Translations under genes and position numbers: made by a program | Notes under the pieces: model-generated | Databases searched by the model: none | What the model was told of the DNA's origin: nothing | Seen by the model: the letters and a program-made list of their open reading frames with translations, nothing else | In this document: in pieces, positions 33,721 through 44,000 of the stretch | Position numbering within the stretch: position 1 is the stretch's first letter | Layout: each line of letters opens with the position of its first letter | DNA from: Herbaspirillum sp. alder98 | GTDB lineage: Bacteria > Pseudomonadota > Gammaproteobacteria > Burkholderiales > Burkholderiaceae_D | Reading direction: 5' to 3' | Assembly (NCBI RefSeq): GCF_020179755.1 | Contig: NZ_JAIUCY010000014.1 | Location: forward strand, 52,479-116,478 | DNA: 64,000 nt

Positions 33721-34377
33721 ATGAGCAAAGCCTTCAAGACCATCGAACAGCAGGTGCTCAGCCTGTTGCGCAACGACATCCTGCGCGGCCACTACCAACC
33801 CGGCGACAAGTTGCGTCAGGACCAGGTAGCGCGCCGCTTCGAGGTCAGCACCACACCGGTGCGCGAGGCGTTTCGCGGGCTGCGCTCGGAGGGGTTGGTG
33901 AGCATCGACGCCAACAAGGGCGTGGTGGTCAAGGGACTCACGGTGAGCGACGTGGCCGAGATCTACGAACTGCGCATTGCGCTCGAACCCTTGCTGGCCA
34001 AGAAATCGGTGGCTACCATCGACCCCGAATCGCTGCTGGCCGCCGACGCGGTGCACCAGCAGATGTGCGCCACGGTCGATCCGCACCAGTGGTCGTCGCT
34101 GAACCGCGAATTCCACCTCCACCTGATGAAGAGCGAAGAACAGTCACGCCTGTTCGAGATCGTCAGGAACCTGCTGGTGGTGGCAGAACCCTATGTATCG
34201 CTGTCGATGTTCCTGCATCCGCACATCCAGCAGACCGACAATGAAGAGCACGGCATGATCCTGGCGGGCTACCGCAAGAAGAACGGTCGTGCCGTCGAGA
34301 AGGTGGTGCGCCAGCATCTGCAGCAGACGCTGGCGGCGATCCAGGATTCGGTCGGGCAGCAGGCCCTGGGGCGTTAG
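33721..34377 (+). CDS. GntR-family (FCD) transcriptional regulator of the ABC-amidase operon
   Basis: 218 residues. The winged helix is residues 5-70 (EQQVLSLLRNDILRGHYQPG, LRQDQVARRFEVSTTPVREA, FRGLRSEGLVSIDANKGVVV) and the FCD domain follows (VAEIYELRIALEPLLAKKSV, with LNREFHLHLMKSEEQ and a distal HLQQTL). The gene starts 62 bp after the amidase stop on the same strand. It probably controls the operon through the repeated ATGCAT site at 29701-29720; that is inference. Confidence 0.9.
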   Translation: MSKAFKTIEQQVLSLLRNDILRGHYQPGDKLRQDQVARRFEVSTTPVREAFRGLRSEGLVSIDANKGVVVKGLTVSDVAEIYELRIALEPLLAKKSVATIDPESLLAADAVHQQMCATVDPHQWSSLNREFHLHLMKSEEQSRLFEIVRNLLVVAEPYVSLSMFLHPHIQQTDNEEHGMILAGYRKKNGRAVEKVVRQHLQQTLAAIQDSVGQQALGR

Positions 34378-34469
34378 CGACGTAACAACGTCGGGAAATG
34401 CCTGATAGTCAACATTGGCCGGTGTTGGCAAGATGACTCCATTCGCCAAGTCATGGAGCCCAGACCGTC

Positions 34470-34838
34470 ATGAACAAGACCGCTATGATTGCCGCCTCCC
34501 GCGTCGACGAACGTCGCGCGCTCACCAGCTGGATGGCGCTGCACGAGATCGATATCCTGAGCGCCGCCAACGGCATCGAAGCCATCGAGCAGATGGCCGT
34601 GGCGCCCCCTGACCTGGTGCTGGCGCAACTGAGCATGAATGACATGAGCGGCCTGCGCCTGGCCCACTACATGAGATCGCACCCGGGCTTCAGCCAGGTC
34701 CCGGTGATCCTGTTGTGCCAGAACACACGCGAGATGGAACTGGCCAACGGCAAGTGGCCGACCTTCCTGTTCGAGGCGCCGGTCAATACAGCCTTGATTT
34801 CAGAACTGCAACGCGAATTGCGCGAACTGGTCTATTGA
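34470..34838 (+). CDS. Degenerate stand-alone receiver (pseudo-receiver)
   Basis: 122 residues with a clear receiver fold, PPDLVLAQLSMNDMSGLRLA aligning with the phospho-acceptor loop. But the acceptor Asp is Gln53, the acidic pair at the N-terminus is lost (MIAASRVDER), the conserved Thr/Ser is Cys83, and the Lys before the cis-Pro is Ala103 (FEAPV). So it cannot be phosphorylated in the normal way and would act by protein contact. A bidirectional terminator follows. Confidence 0.85.
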   Translation: MNKTAMIAASRVDERRALTSWMALHEIDILSAANGIEAIEQMAVAPPDLVLAQLSMNDMSGLRLAHYMRSHPGFSQVPVILLCQNTREMELANGKWPTFLFEAPVNTALISELQRELRELVY

Positions 34839-34863
34839 GACTGTTCACAAACCCACGGACGAT

Positions 34864-34901
34864 AAAAAACCCGAAGCTGCAACGCAGTCTTCGGGTTTTT
34901 T
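34864..34901. terminator. Bidirectional terminator between the pseudo-receiver and MFS genes
   Basis: AAAACCCGAAG pairs with CTTCGGGTTTT around an 11-base loop, with T-rich tails on both strands. It serves the plus-strand receiver and the convergent minus-strand transporter. Confidence 0.85.
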
Positions 34902-34923
34902 CATGGTCCGGGAAAGCAGGCCG

Positions 34924-36234
34924 TCAGGCCTTGTAACCCTTGCTGCTCATGGGCACCACCGCCAGCACCAGGCCCAGGATGGACAGGGCCAGCACATAGT
35001 GCGCCGGACCTTGCGGGTCCTGCTTGATCCACAGCGAGATCAGGATGGGCGTGAGACCACCGAACACGGCATACGCCATGTTATAGGCGAACGACAAGCC
35101 CGAAAAACGTACCGCCGGCGGGAAGGCCCGGGTCGACACGATCGGCGTCAGCGCAATGCTGCCCACGAACAGGCCCACCAGCGCATAGCCCCAGACCAGC
35201 GATTCCGGCGTGCCCGGCAATTGACCATAGAACCAGACCGTCGACAGCGCCAGGCCGCCCCAGCCGATCAGCATCGTCGGCAAGGTGCCGATGCGGTCGC
35301 ACAACCAGCCGACCAGCAGGCAGCCGATGGTCAGCGTCAAGGTGGCGGCACAGTTGGCCTGCATCACCAGCTTGGCCGGCAGATGATGGACGGTCTGCAG
35401 ATAGGCCGGCGTCATCAGGATCACCACCACGATGGCGCCCGACAGGCACCAGGTCATGCCAGCGGTCAGCATGCAGGCTGCGCGATGCTCGCGCAACACG
35501 GTCTTGAGCGGCATTTCGCGGGACTGGGCGCGGCGCGCGGCCAGCTCCTGGAACACCGGCGTCTCTTCGAGGTAACGACGCAGGTAGACCGACACCAGGC
35601 CGAACACGCCACCCAGGATGAACGGAATGCGCCAGGCGTAACCGTTCACGTCAGCCGGTTCGAAGGCGCTGTTGATGAAGATACCCATCAACGAACCCAG
35701 CAGGATGCCACCCGTGATGCCGGCCGTCAGTGCGCCCACGCCAAAGGCATAGCGATTGGCCGGCACGTGCTCGGCGACGAACACCCAGGCGCCCGGCATT
35801 TCACCGCCGATGGCTGCACCCTGCAAGGTGCGCATCAGCAGCAGCATGATCGGTGCGGCCACGCCGATGCTGGCGTAGGTCGGCAACAGGCCGATGACCA
35901 GCGTCGGTATCGCCATCAGGAAGATCGATAGCGTGAACATGCGCTTGCGGCCGATCACATCGCCATAGTGGGCGATGATGATGCCGCCCACCGGACGCGC
36001 CAGATAGCCGGCCGCGAAGATGCCGAAGGTCTGCAGCATGCGCAGCCACTCCGGCATGTCGGCCGGGAAGAACAATTTGCCGACCACGGCGGCGAAGAAC
36101 ACGTAGATGACGAAGTCGTAGAACTCCAGCGTGCCGCCCAGCGCGGACAGGCCTAGCGTCTTGTAGTCGGACGAAGTAAGAGGACGATGCCGGGACTCAT
36201 TGAGCGCCCCGGTAAATTCAACAGGAGTGGACAT
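34924..36234 (-). CDS. MFS transporter, metabolite:H+ symporter (MHS/ProP-KgtP) family
   Basis: 436 residues with 12 spans. The opening LSALGGTLEFYDFVIYVFFA, the loop GDVIGRKRMFTLSIFLMAIP and RTLQGAAIGGEMPGAWVFVA are signature segments of the MHS family, whose members carry citrate, alpha-ketoglutarate, proline/betaine or shikimate. A cluster of basic and aromatic residues near YLRRYLEETPVFQEL is also typical. It stands alone; substrate unknown. Confidence 0.9.
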   Translation of the reverse strand: MSTPVEFTGALNESRHRPLTSSDYKTLGLSALGGTLEFYDFVIYVFFAAVVGKLFFPADMPEWLRMLQTFGIFAAGYLARPVGGIIIAHYGDVIGRKRMFTLSIFLMAIPTLVIGLLPTYASIGVAAPIMLLLMRTLQGAAIGGEMPGAWVFVAEHVPANRYAFGVGALTAGITGGILLGSLMGIFINSAFEPADVNGYAWRIPFILGGVFGLVSVYLRRYLEETPVFQELAARRAQSREMPLKTVLREHRAACMLTAGMTWCLSGAIVVVILMTPAYLQTVHHLPAKLVMQANCAATLTLTIGCLLVGWLCDRIGTLPTMLIGWGGLALSTVWFYGQLPGTPESLVWGYALVGLFVGSIALTPIVSTRAFPPAVRFSGLSFAYNMAYAVFGGLTPILISLWIKQDPQGPAHYVLALSILGLVLAVVPMSSKGYKA

Positions 36235-36698
36235 GGCTTTTCAACAATCGACAGGTCGACCCCGACGATGTCATGGCATGGCCACGAGCAGCGAGGTCGA
36301 GCAGCTGGTTGGGTTCGAATGGGTGCATCGCGGACAGCGTGGCCCGCAGAAGGCAGACTTGGCGAAAAACGTAGTTCGAAAATATACGAATTAACGCCAA
36401 AACTGATGTAATGATACCCGAAAGCGGGAAATCTTTCGCGATGCAGCATTTCTTGCCGCCAAATGAGCATCCCGCAGCATGCGAATCTTGCGACAACGCA
36501 TGCCGGAATTACTGTGACAAGAGGATCGCCCGGAGCATGCATCCGGAAAGAAAATTGACCGGATTCAATGCGAGCTTAAGAGGATTCCGACATTTTTAGC
36601 GCGTTTCGCGAAAAGCTTTTGAAGACTATTCGAGACGGCTTAACAACGCATTTGTCCGACCACTGGGCTGGCAATTGAGAATCACGAGCCCAGCAGAG
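36235..36698. other. Gene-free stretch between the MHS transporter and the response regulator
   Basis: 464 bp. Several short frames exist but none has a family match or a ribosome-binding sequence. Near 36375-36390 TTCG-AAAATATA-CGAA is a small inverted repeat that could be an operator for the transporter gene. Otherwise I see nothing in it. Confidence 0.4.
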
Positions 36699-37409
36699 TC
36701 ATTGTTCGAGCGAGACGTCGATTTCGGCGCTGCGTCGCAGCATCAGGAAGCCTTCGCCGTAGATGTTGCGGATCTGCATCGGCGGGTTGGCCAACGACCG
36801 CAGTTTTTGCCGCACGCGGTAGATCAGGGCGTCGATCCGATGGGCATCGTATTCTTCTGCCCCGGACTTGAGCAGGTCGAACAACTGGGTATGACTGACC
36901 GGATAGTTGGGGCTTTGCAGCAGTGCCGCCAGGGCGGTGCTTTCCTTGTCGGTGAACTGCAGCATCACTGCCGTACTGTCGGACAGACGCCCCGACTTGC
37001 GGTTGAAACGCCATTTTTCGGATTGCGGCGCGATCTGGTGCGCTGCCGTCTTCATGCGGCGCGCCAGTGCCGTCAAGGTGGCAGCGACCTCTTCGAGCTT
37101 GACCGGCTTGACCATGTAATAGTCGGCGCCATCGCTCATGCTGCGCACGCGTTCTTCGAGCCGGGTCTTGGCCGTCAGGATGACGATCCCCATCGAAGGG
37201 AAACGCTGGCGCATCGCAGCCAGGTCGGGCAGCAGGTTGCCATCGGGAAGGATGGCATCGGCGATCAGGATATCGGGCTGGCTGCCGCGCAACGCATCAA
37301 GCGCTTCGCCACGACTGGCGCACTGGCTGACTTCATAGGCCAACGCACCGACGCGTGCCGCAAGCTGGCTGCGCCATTCGATTTCGCCTTCAACAATCAG
37401 TACTTTCAT
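36699..37409 (-). CDS. OmpR-type response regulator (receiver plus winged helix)
   Basis: 236 residues. Receiver: acidic residues in LIVEGEIEW, phospho-acceptor Asp in ILIADAILPDG, Thr in ILTA and Lys in VKPVK, all present. Output domain residues about 135-225, with RIDALIYRVRQKLRSLANPP as the recognition helix and wing. It is a paralog of the frameshifted regulator at 17330-18042 (same RID-IYR-KLR pattern). No histidine kinase is adjacent. Confidence 0.88.
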   Translation of the reverse strand: MKVLIVEGEIEWRSQLAARVGALAYEVSQCASRGEALDALRGSQPDILIADAILPDGNLLPDLAAMRQRFPSMGIVILTAKTRLEERVRSMSDGADYYMVKPVKLEEVAATLTALARRMKTAAHQIAPQSEKWRFNRKSGRLSDSTAVMLQFTDKESTALAALLQSPNYPVSHTQLFDLLKSGAEEYDAHRIDALIYRVRQKLRSLANPPMQIRNIYGEGFLMLRRSAEIDVSLEQ

Positions 37410-37553
37410 CTAATTAGTGCTCCGGGCGAAGCTGTTTTTATGACCGCCGCCACCACCGCCACGCCCATCGAAGAACGCGTATCCGAAGCCCCCCGGGGTG
37501 GCGGCGATGATTCCATAATCACAACGTTATACAGAAAATATCCATGAGGAAAC

Positions 37554-37991
37554 TCATAAAATCTCGCAGTTATTTCTCGCAGAATGGCGTATTCCACTGC
37601 TCAGCAAACGACCCACTGTCTCCAACAGATAGTCCATCGAACAGGGCTTGAGCAGGAACGCCGATATCTCGGGAAAGTCGACCGATGCGCGCGGCAGGTT
37701 GGCGCTGATCAACGCCACCGGAATATGCCGGAAGTCATCGTGGGCCTTGACGTAGCGGGCCAGTTCGATGCCATCCATGTTGGGCATGCTCATGTCGGTA
37801 AGCACCAGATGCGGCATGCATTCATGCATGCGCTCGATGGCTTCGCGGCCGTCGCCGGCGGCGATGGCGGACATGCCATTGTTTTGCAGGATCTCGCACA
37901 AGAGCTCGCGCGAATCCGCGTGATCCTCGACCACCAGTATTGTCTTGCGCACCTTTTCGCTAGCGTGCCCGATTGCGTTGTCTGCAGCCAT
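37554..37991 (-). CDS. Stand-alone receiver-domain protein
   Basis: 145 residues: a single receiver (residues about 15-135) with acidic pair in LVVEDHADS, acceptor Asp in LVLTDMSMPNMDG, Ser in ALISAN and Lys in LLKPCS, all normal. It starts at ATG 37991 with GGAGTGGAGAA before it. It has no output domain, so it acts by protein interaction. It is downstream of the KaiC-like gene and another receiver on the same strand. Confidence 0.87.
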   Translation of the reverse strand: MAADNAIGHASEKVRKTILVVEDHADSRELLCEILQNNGMSAIAAGDGREAIERMHECMPHLVLTDMSMPNMDGIELARYVKAHDDFRHIPVALISANLPRASVDFPEISAFLLKPCSMDYLLETVGRLLSSGIRHSARNNCEIL

Positions 37992-38184
37992 TTCTCCACT
38001 CCCTCGTCGGACCTTTCCAAGGTTCCGGTAGAGCGATATTCGCCGTTCGCCGCACTTCACGATATCGGGATTTTCCTGAGCAAAATGGCAACATTAACCA
38101 GACATTGACGCAGGGCAATACCGGCCCGGGCGGGAGGCCAAGAAAAGCGTCAGAGGGAAAAAAGAAAACCGGCGAGTAGGATGC

Positions 38185-38577
38185 TCAGCGCGGCGACAGC
38201 AGTTGCTGGACGTGCTCGAGCAACTGCTCGAAGAAGATCGGCTTGCGCAGAAATTTATCGTGGCGCGACAGCGAAAGGTCGTGCAATTCGGGCGCACCGC
38301 TGCACAGGATCACCGGCACCTGCCCGCCCTCCGGCAGCGCGCGCACGGCGAGGCAGAAGTCGATGCCATTCATCACCGGCATCATGCAATCCGACACGAT
38401 GATGTCGGGCATGGCCAGCTCGACCCTGGCCAGCGCGGCGGCGCCATCGCTGGCGGTCACCACCGTGAAGTCATGCAGCTCGAACAGCATGGCGTAGGTA
38501 TCGGTGATGTCGACTTCGTCGTCGACCACCAGGATGACCGGTCGTCGCGCCATCGATGGAGGAGAATTGATCGACAT
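38185..38577 (-). CDS. Stand-alone receiver-domain protein coupled to the KaiC-like gene
   Basis: 130 residues, one receiver with VVDDEVD, acceptor Asp in IIVSDCMMPVMNG, Ser in LCSGAPE and Lys in FLRKPIFF. It begins two bases after the KaiC-like stop (TGA-GC-ATG), so the two are translated from one message. Likely partner or output regulator of the KaiC-like ATPase; inferred from position only. Confidence 0.88.
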   Translation of the reverse strand: MSINSPPSMARRPVILVVDDEVDITDTYAMLFELHDFTVVTASDGAAALARVELAMPDIIVSDCMMPVMNGIDFCLAVRALPEGGQVPVILCSGAPELHDLSLSRHDKFLRKPIFFEQLLEHVQQLLSPR

Positions 38578-38579
38578 GC

Positions 38580-40070
38580 TCAGCGCCCGACAGGGGCCGT
38601 GATGCCGTGGCCGCCTACCGGCCCGTCGATTTCGATGCCGGCATCTGAAATGTTCATCAGTCGCTTGGCGCCGTCATAGCCGTTCTCGCGCAGCTTGAGC
38701 ACTGAAATCTGGCGCCGGTTGACCTGATCCTGCATCGTGTATTCGAGCAGTATGACGTTCTCGTAGAGCTGCGAGGCAAAGCGGTCGGTCGGCGGACGAT
38801 CATCATGGAAGTAAGGCAATTGCTCGGTCATGAAGGTGGTCACGCCATGGGTGCGCAGCTCGTTGGACAAGGCGACCACGAACGAATGGGCGCGCTGCGG
38901 CTGCACCACGATGCTGCGCAAGCCATCGATGCCATCGATGAGCAGGCGCTCTACCCCGCGCTGCGCGATGTCATCGAGCAGGCGCTTGGCCAGGTCATCG
39001 CACAGCATCTCCAGCGGCAACTGCCACAGCATGTCGAGACTGCCATCGGCCAGATAGCCATCGAGTTCGATGCCGGCGCGACGGGCCTTGACCAGCAGTC
39101 GCTGTGGCGCTTCCGAGAAGCCAACGATGAGGCACTGCTGGCCTTGTTTGAGCCCCTGCTCGATGAAATGCAAACCCATCAGTGTCTTGCCCACGCCCGG
39201 GCTGCCCAGCAGGCAGGTGATCGAACCAGCGACCACGCCGCCGCCAATGCAGCGATCCCAGGACGGTATGCCGACGCTGACCAGCGTGTCGACCGAGCCG
39301 GGAATCTTGCGCTGGCGCGTGGCCACCGCTTCCAGCCGAGGAAAGATCTGGACCCCGCTGCCGTTGATCTCGAACACGTGCTTGCCCAGCAGATGATTGG
39401 CACCGCGCACCTTGAACACCTTGATCTCGCGCACCAACTGCATGCCCTGTTCGTACTGGCTCAGTTCGATGACGCCATCGACCAGCGTGTTTTCGGATTC
39501 GGGCAGGTTTCCCTCGACCGGCGACAGCAGGATGGTGGTGCAATTCATCGTGAACACCAGCGAATTGAGCGCGTGCATGAACTCGGACAGGTTCAGGTCG
39601 GACGGACCGGATTCGCGCACCGAGCGGAAACCGTCGATCACCAGCAAATGCGGACGATGACGATTGAGTTCAGCCGTGATCAGCTTGAGCAAACCGCGCA
39701 GCCCTTCGCTGGCCAGGCTGCCGTAACCGCTCAGCAGCAGCATGTTGCTACCGACCAATTGCTCATCGAAGAAATCGAAATCGCTGACATGGTTGAGCAT
39801 CTTGGCGTGCGATTCGGCGATCAGCGTGAGCAGCATCACCTTGCGTCCGCCGCGCGCCTGCATGAAACCGATCTGGCACGCCAGCGTGGTCTTGCCGCTG
39901 CCGGCCAGGCCCTGGATCAGGTACAGGCTGCCTTCGGGCAGGCCGCCGCCGAGGATCTCGTCGAACCCGGCGATTCCGGTCCTCAGCAATGGGATGCGGC
40001 TGGTGCGCCCGGCGCTCACTTGTCCTGCCTTGCCATCATTCTCCAGCTTTGTCTGCTTTGCGTCCGTCAT
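38580..40070 (-). CDS. KaiC-like double-domain ATPase
   Basis: 496 residues with two RecA-like KaiC domains: Walker A1 in GLAGSGKTTLACQIG (residues about 55-69) and Walker A2 GSPGVGKTLMGLHF near residue 290. Catalytic glutamates lie in TLIAESHAK and VGFSEAPQR; Walker B-like strands are PHLLVIDGFRS and RLLIDGIDGLRS. The cyanobacterial phosphorylation pair Ser-Thr is not clearly kept (ASQLYENVILLEY, Ser present, Thr replaced by Gln by my alignment). There is no KaiA or KaiB nearby. Such bacterial KaiC-like proteins work with receivers or kinases as timing or stress switches; the ligand here is unknown. The start at 40070 is chosen over a longer frame. Confidence 0.9.
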   Translation of the reverse strand: MTDAKQTKLENDGKAGQVSAGRTSRIPLLRTGIAGFDEILGGGLPEGSLYLIQGLAGSGKTTLACQIGFMQARGGRKVMLLTLIAESHAKMLNHVSDFDFFDEQLVGSNMLLLSGYGSLASEGLRGLLKLITAELNRHRPHLLVIDGFRSVRESGPSDLNLSEFMHALNSLVFTMNCTTILLSPVEGNLPESENTLVDGVIELSQYEQGMQLVREIKVFKVRGANHLLGKHVFEINGSGVQIFPRLEAVATRQRKIPGSVDTLVSVGIPSWDRCIGGGVVAGSITCLLGSPGVGKTLMGLHFIEQGLKQGQQCLIVGFSEAPQRLLVKARRAGIELDGYLADGSLDMLWQLPLEMLCDDLAKRLLDDIAQRGVERLLIDGIDGLRSIVVQPQRAHSFVVALSNELRTHGVTTFMTEQLPYFHDDRPPTDRFASQLYENVILLEYTMQDQVNRRQISVLKLRENGYDGAKRLMNISDAGIEIDGPVGGHGITAPVGR

Positions 40071-40202
40071 CGGAATGCCTGGCCTTATTGGTGTGCGAAA
40101 GTGCAATTTTGAGCGACATTATACGTTTGCCTTCGCTGGCTGTTTGGCCCGGTTTCACACAATAAGTTGCACGCTGCAGGTGGCGCGCGATTCTGTTAGC
40201 GT

Positions 40203-41012
40203 ATGACCACCCTTGCTCTCACCTCATCCACCATGCGCCTGCTGATCCTGTCCGACCTGCACCTCGAAGTCTGGCGCCAGAACGCCCCGCCGATCCGGCT
40301 CGAACAGAGCCGTCCTGATGTGGTGGTGCTGGCGGGTGACATTGGCCGTCCGGATGAGGTGGTGCCGTGGGCCGCGCAGCATTTCGCCGGCCGGCCAGTG
40401 CTGTTGGTGCCAGGCAATCACGAGGCCTACGGCAACAGCTGGGAAGGCGCCATGCGCGAGCTGGCGCAGCTCACGCGCGGCCTGCCCGATGTGCATCTGC
40501 TGGACCGCGGTGAAATGATCATCGGCGACGTGCGCTTCCTGGGCGCCACGCTATGGACCGACTATGCCCTGTTCGGCGCGGCCATGACCGAACTGGCGAT
40601 GGCGGCAGCCTTGCCCGTGATGGTCGACTACCGTCGTATCACGGTCGAGCACGGCGGCATCCACGACATGCGTCCGGCCGATACGGTACGGCTGCACCAG
40701 CGCGACCTGGCCTGGTTACGCGAACGGTTGGATGCGCCATTTCACGGTCGCACCGTGGTCGTGACGCATATGGCGCCGTCGATGCATTCGGTCGCGCCCC
40801 GCTACGCCGACGACCCGGTGTCGGCGGCCTTCGCCTCACGCCTCGATGAGCTCGCCACGCTGGCCGATCTGTGGGTGCATGGCCATACCCACGATTCATT
40901 CGATTACCGGCTGCAGGGTTGCCGGGTCGTCTGCAATCCGTGCGGCTACGTGCGCCGCGACGGCTCGCCCGAGAATGCGCTGTTCGACCCGCAGTTGATC
41001 GTCGAAATCTGA
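40203..41012 (+). CDS. Calcineurin-like metallophosphoesterase
   Basis: 269 residues. Motifs in order: LILSDLHLEVW (D-x-H), VVLAGDIGRPDE (G-D), VPGNHEAYG (G-N-H-E), VVTHMAPSMHSV and VHGHTHDSFDY (G-H-x-H), the dimetal site of this family. It likely hydrolyses phosphodiesters or phosphomonoesters; substrate unknown. ATG 40233 (MRLLILSD) is the more family-like start, ATG 40203 adds ten residues; neither has a clear ribosome-binding sequence. Cytoplasmic, single gene. Confidence 0.88.
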   Translation: MTTLALTSSTMRLLILSDLHLEVWRQNAPPIRLEQSRPDVVVLAGDIGRPDEVVPWAAQHFAGRPVLLVPGNHEAYGNSWEGAMRELAQLTRGLPDVHLLDRGEMIIGDVRFLGATLWTDYALFGAAMTELAMAAALPVMVDYRRITVEHGGIHDMRPADTVRLHQRDLAWLRERLDAPFHGRTVVVTHMAPSMHSVAPRYADDPVSAAFASRLDELATLADLWVHGHTHDSFDYRLQGCRVVCNPCGYVRRDGSPENALFDPQLIVEI

Positions 41013-41028
41013 GGCGCAGGCCTGGCCG

Positions 41029-44000
41029 TTAACGCAACGGCACATTGACGCCGAACAGCACCGAAGAATAACGCCCCTGCCCAACGTTGAGGTTGGTGCT
41101 GTAGTCGACGATGAGCGAGATGCCATTCGGCATCAACAGACGTGCGCCCATGCCTGCGGTCCAGTTGCCGGTGAAGCTGTCATCCGAGCGGATCACATAG
41201 GCCGGGCCCGAGGAAGCCAGGTCGGCATACGCGATGCCTGCTTCGCCAGCGCCTGAAAACTGCCGGCGATATTCGATCCGGCCACGTGGCGTCCACGTAC
41301 CTACGCGACTGAGATACTGTCCTTCGCTGCGCAGACCCAGTGTGCCGCTGCTGGTGCGCACGCGTTGTTTGAAGTAGGTCAGCGCGTTGTTGGCAGCGGC
41401 AGTTTCAGTGTATTGCGCCAGCGTGGTCGATGCCAGGTCGATCTTGCCGTAGGGCGACCACAGCCAGTTTTCGCCCCGGAATTCATAACCGCCGGCCAGC
41501 GCCACGAACACCTGGCGACCGCTGCGCTGGCCGCTCGCAAGACTGCCGTCGTCGGTCACATAGCGGGTCGAATCAAAGCTCAACGCGCCGTAGCCGAGCA
41601 TGCCGTCGACGAAGATATTGGGCGTCGGCCGCACGCTGCCATAGAGGGCAGCGACCACGCTCTGGCCGATACTCTTGCTACCGTTCTCGCCGATGTCGCT
41701 GCGGTCGCGACTGTAGCCGACACCAGCCCCGACGGTGAGTTGATCGTTGATGCGATAGTCCGCGCCCATGCTCACACCATTGGTGGTGAAGCGGAACCCT
41801 TCCTGCTGGCCTCTCGCATTGCGTTGCCCGAAGTCGACCGTGCCGGCAATCCACAACGACAGTTCCTGCCTGGCCTGATCTGGCCTGGCGGGCAATTCAG
41901 GCAATGCACTAACTTCTTTCGAACTTGCCGCCGCCAGTTTCGATTCGACCCGGCTGGCCGGGTCGCGCTGACTGGTCAATGGCCAGCCGACCCGGCGCAT
42001 GCCGGTCTGCAACGGCGAACCCACCACCCGATCGACTTCATCTTCGCTCCATTGCGCCAGCAGCGGCTTGACCGGCGCCGTCGGCTGGGCAAACCCGAGG
42101 CCGAAACTGGACGGCGCCCAGCCGCTGCCGTGCAGGCTTTCCAGCCGGCGACTGAAGTTGCCCAACTGGGCCGTGGCAAAGCGATTTGCGCTCTGGCCGT
42201 GCGCGGCGACGATGCCCTTGACCTGGACATCGTTGGCGGCGCTGGTGCGGGCGGCAATGGTGATGTTCACCGTCGCCGCCGACGATGTGCCGCCGAGATT
42301 GGCCAGGGTATAGCTGATGGTGACGTTGCCGGCAAAGGCGGCAGCCGCCGTAAAGCGCAACTGATAAACATGGTTACTCCCCGATCCGGTATCGACGATC
42401 ACCGCCGTGCCGGCATTGGAGGGCGTCATCGCACCCAGCGTGGCGGCCGTAAATGGACCACCGGTGGCGCCCGTCATCAGATTGACCAGCACCGTGGAGG
42501 CAGCCGCGCCGGACCCACTTTGGTTGGCCGCCACCGGCACGGCGCCGACGCTCACCGTGGCCGAGATCGGCGCCGACGTGCCGAACGCATTCGACAACGT
42601 ATAACTGAATTGCACCGTGCCACTAAATCCTGCTGCAGCCGTATAGATGATGTCGCTGCCATTGACCGTGGCGCTGCCGCTCGACGGTGCGCCGACCACC
42701 AGCACGGTCGTGATGGGCCCATTGGCGGCGGCCGCGCCGACATGCAAGGTCACCGACTGGCCCGGCTGGACGGCGGCGCTCTGCGGCGCCGAAGTCGGCA
42801 CGCCCAGGGCTGTCACGGTCACGCTGACCGCCGCAGCCGTCGAGGTCCCACCGGGGCCGGTGGCGGTATAAGTAAAGCTGTCGCCACCGAAATAATTAGT
42901 GACTGGCGTATAAAGCACGCTCAAGCCGCTGACCACCGCCGTTCCATGCGTGGGCCCGGTCGTGACCATGACGGATGTAATGGCGCCGCTATCGTTAGTG
43001 GTGACCGGAATCGTCACTGCCTGGTTGGCGTTGGTCGTCGCACTATCGGCTACCGCCACCGGCACCGCCTGGCCGACCACCAGCGTGAAGACCTGTGACT
43101 TGACCACAGGCGTCGGTGTACTGCTGTCGGTGGCCGATGCCGTTACCGAAAAACTTCCGTTCTGGGTGGGGATGCCGCTGATCATCGCGGCCGTGGTATT
43201 GGTACTGAACGTCAGGCCGCTGGGCAAGCCGGTGACGCTAATGGTGCTGTAAGGCGCGCTGCCGCCGCTCCAGGTCAGGGTCTGCGCATAACTGCTGCCC
43301 TGGCTGGCGCTCCATGTGGTCGACGGCGTGATCACCACCGTCGGCGCCGCCACCGTAATGCTGACGGTGGCAATACCGGAAGTCCCCACCGCATTGGTCG
43401 CGGTATAACTGAAGCTATCCGTGCCGTAATAGCCGGCCGTCGGCGTGTAGCTGAATCCCGTCGCGCCGTTCACCGTTGCCACACCATGGGCGGGCGCGGT
43501 CGTGACCCCCAGCGAGGTGGCGACTCCACCACTGAGAACAGCTGCAATACTGTTACCACTACTGCCATACGCAACCGGCGCCGACGCATTGCCGGCCACC
43601 GGCTTGCCCGCGCCGACGCTACCGCTGTAGTTGGCCGTCACGGCAAAGCTGCTGGCGTCGGTCGAGGTCACCGAAAAGTTATAGGGACCGGCGGCCGTCG
43701 GTATGCCCGTGATGAGACCGGTGCTGCTCAGGCTCAAACCGGATGGCAAAGTGCCGGTGCTCACGACATAGGTATAGGGCGTGACGCCGCCCGACGTGGA
43801 TAGCTGTTGCGAATAACTGATGCCCACCTCGGGCGCTGTCAGCACCGACGGCGAAATTCCCAGCGACGGCGCACCGATCGTCAGCGTGTAGTTGCGCGAA
43901 GTACTGAACGGACCAAGTCCGGTAGAACTGTCCTGGGTCGTGACGGTAATCGGAAAACTACCGGCTTGCGTGGGCACACCTGACAGCGTGCCGGCGCTGA

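Noticed and set aside
36411..36599. Small cysteine-rich plus-strand ORF of about 62 codons
   Set aside because: No ribosome-binding site and no recognisable domain; its cysteines are not in a metal-binding pattern I trust.
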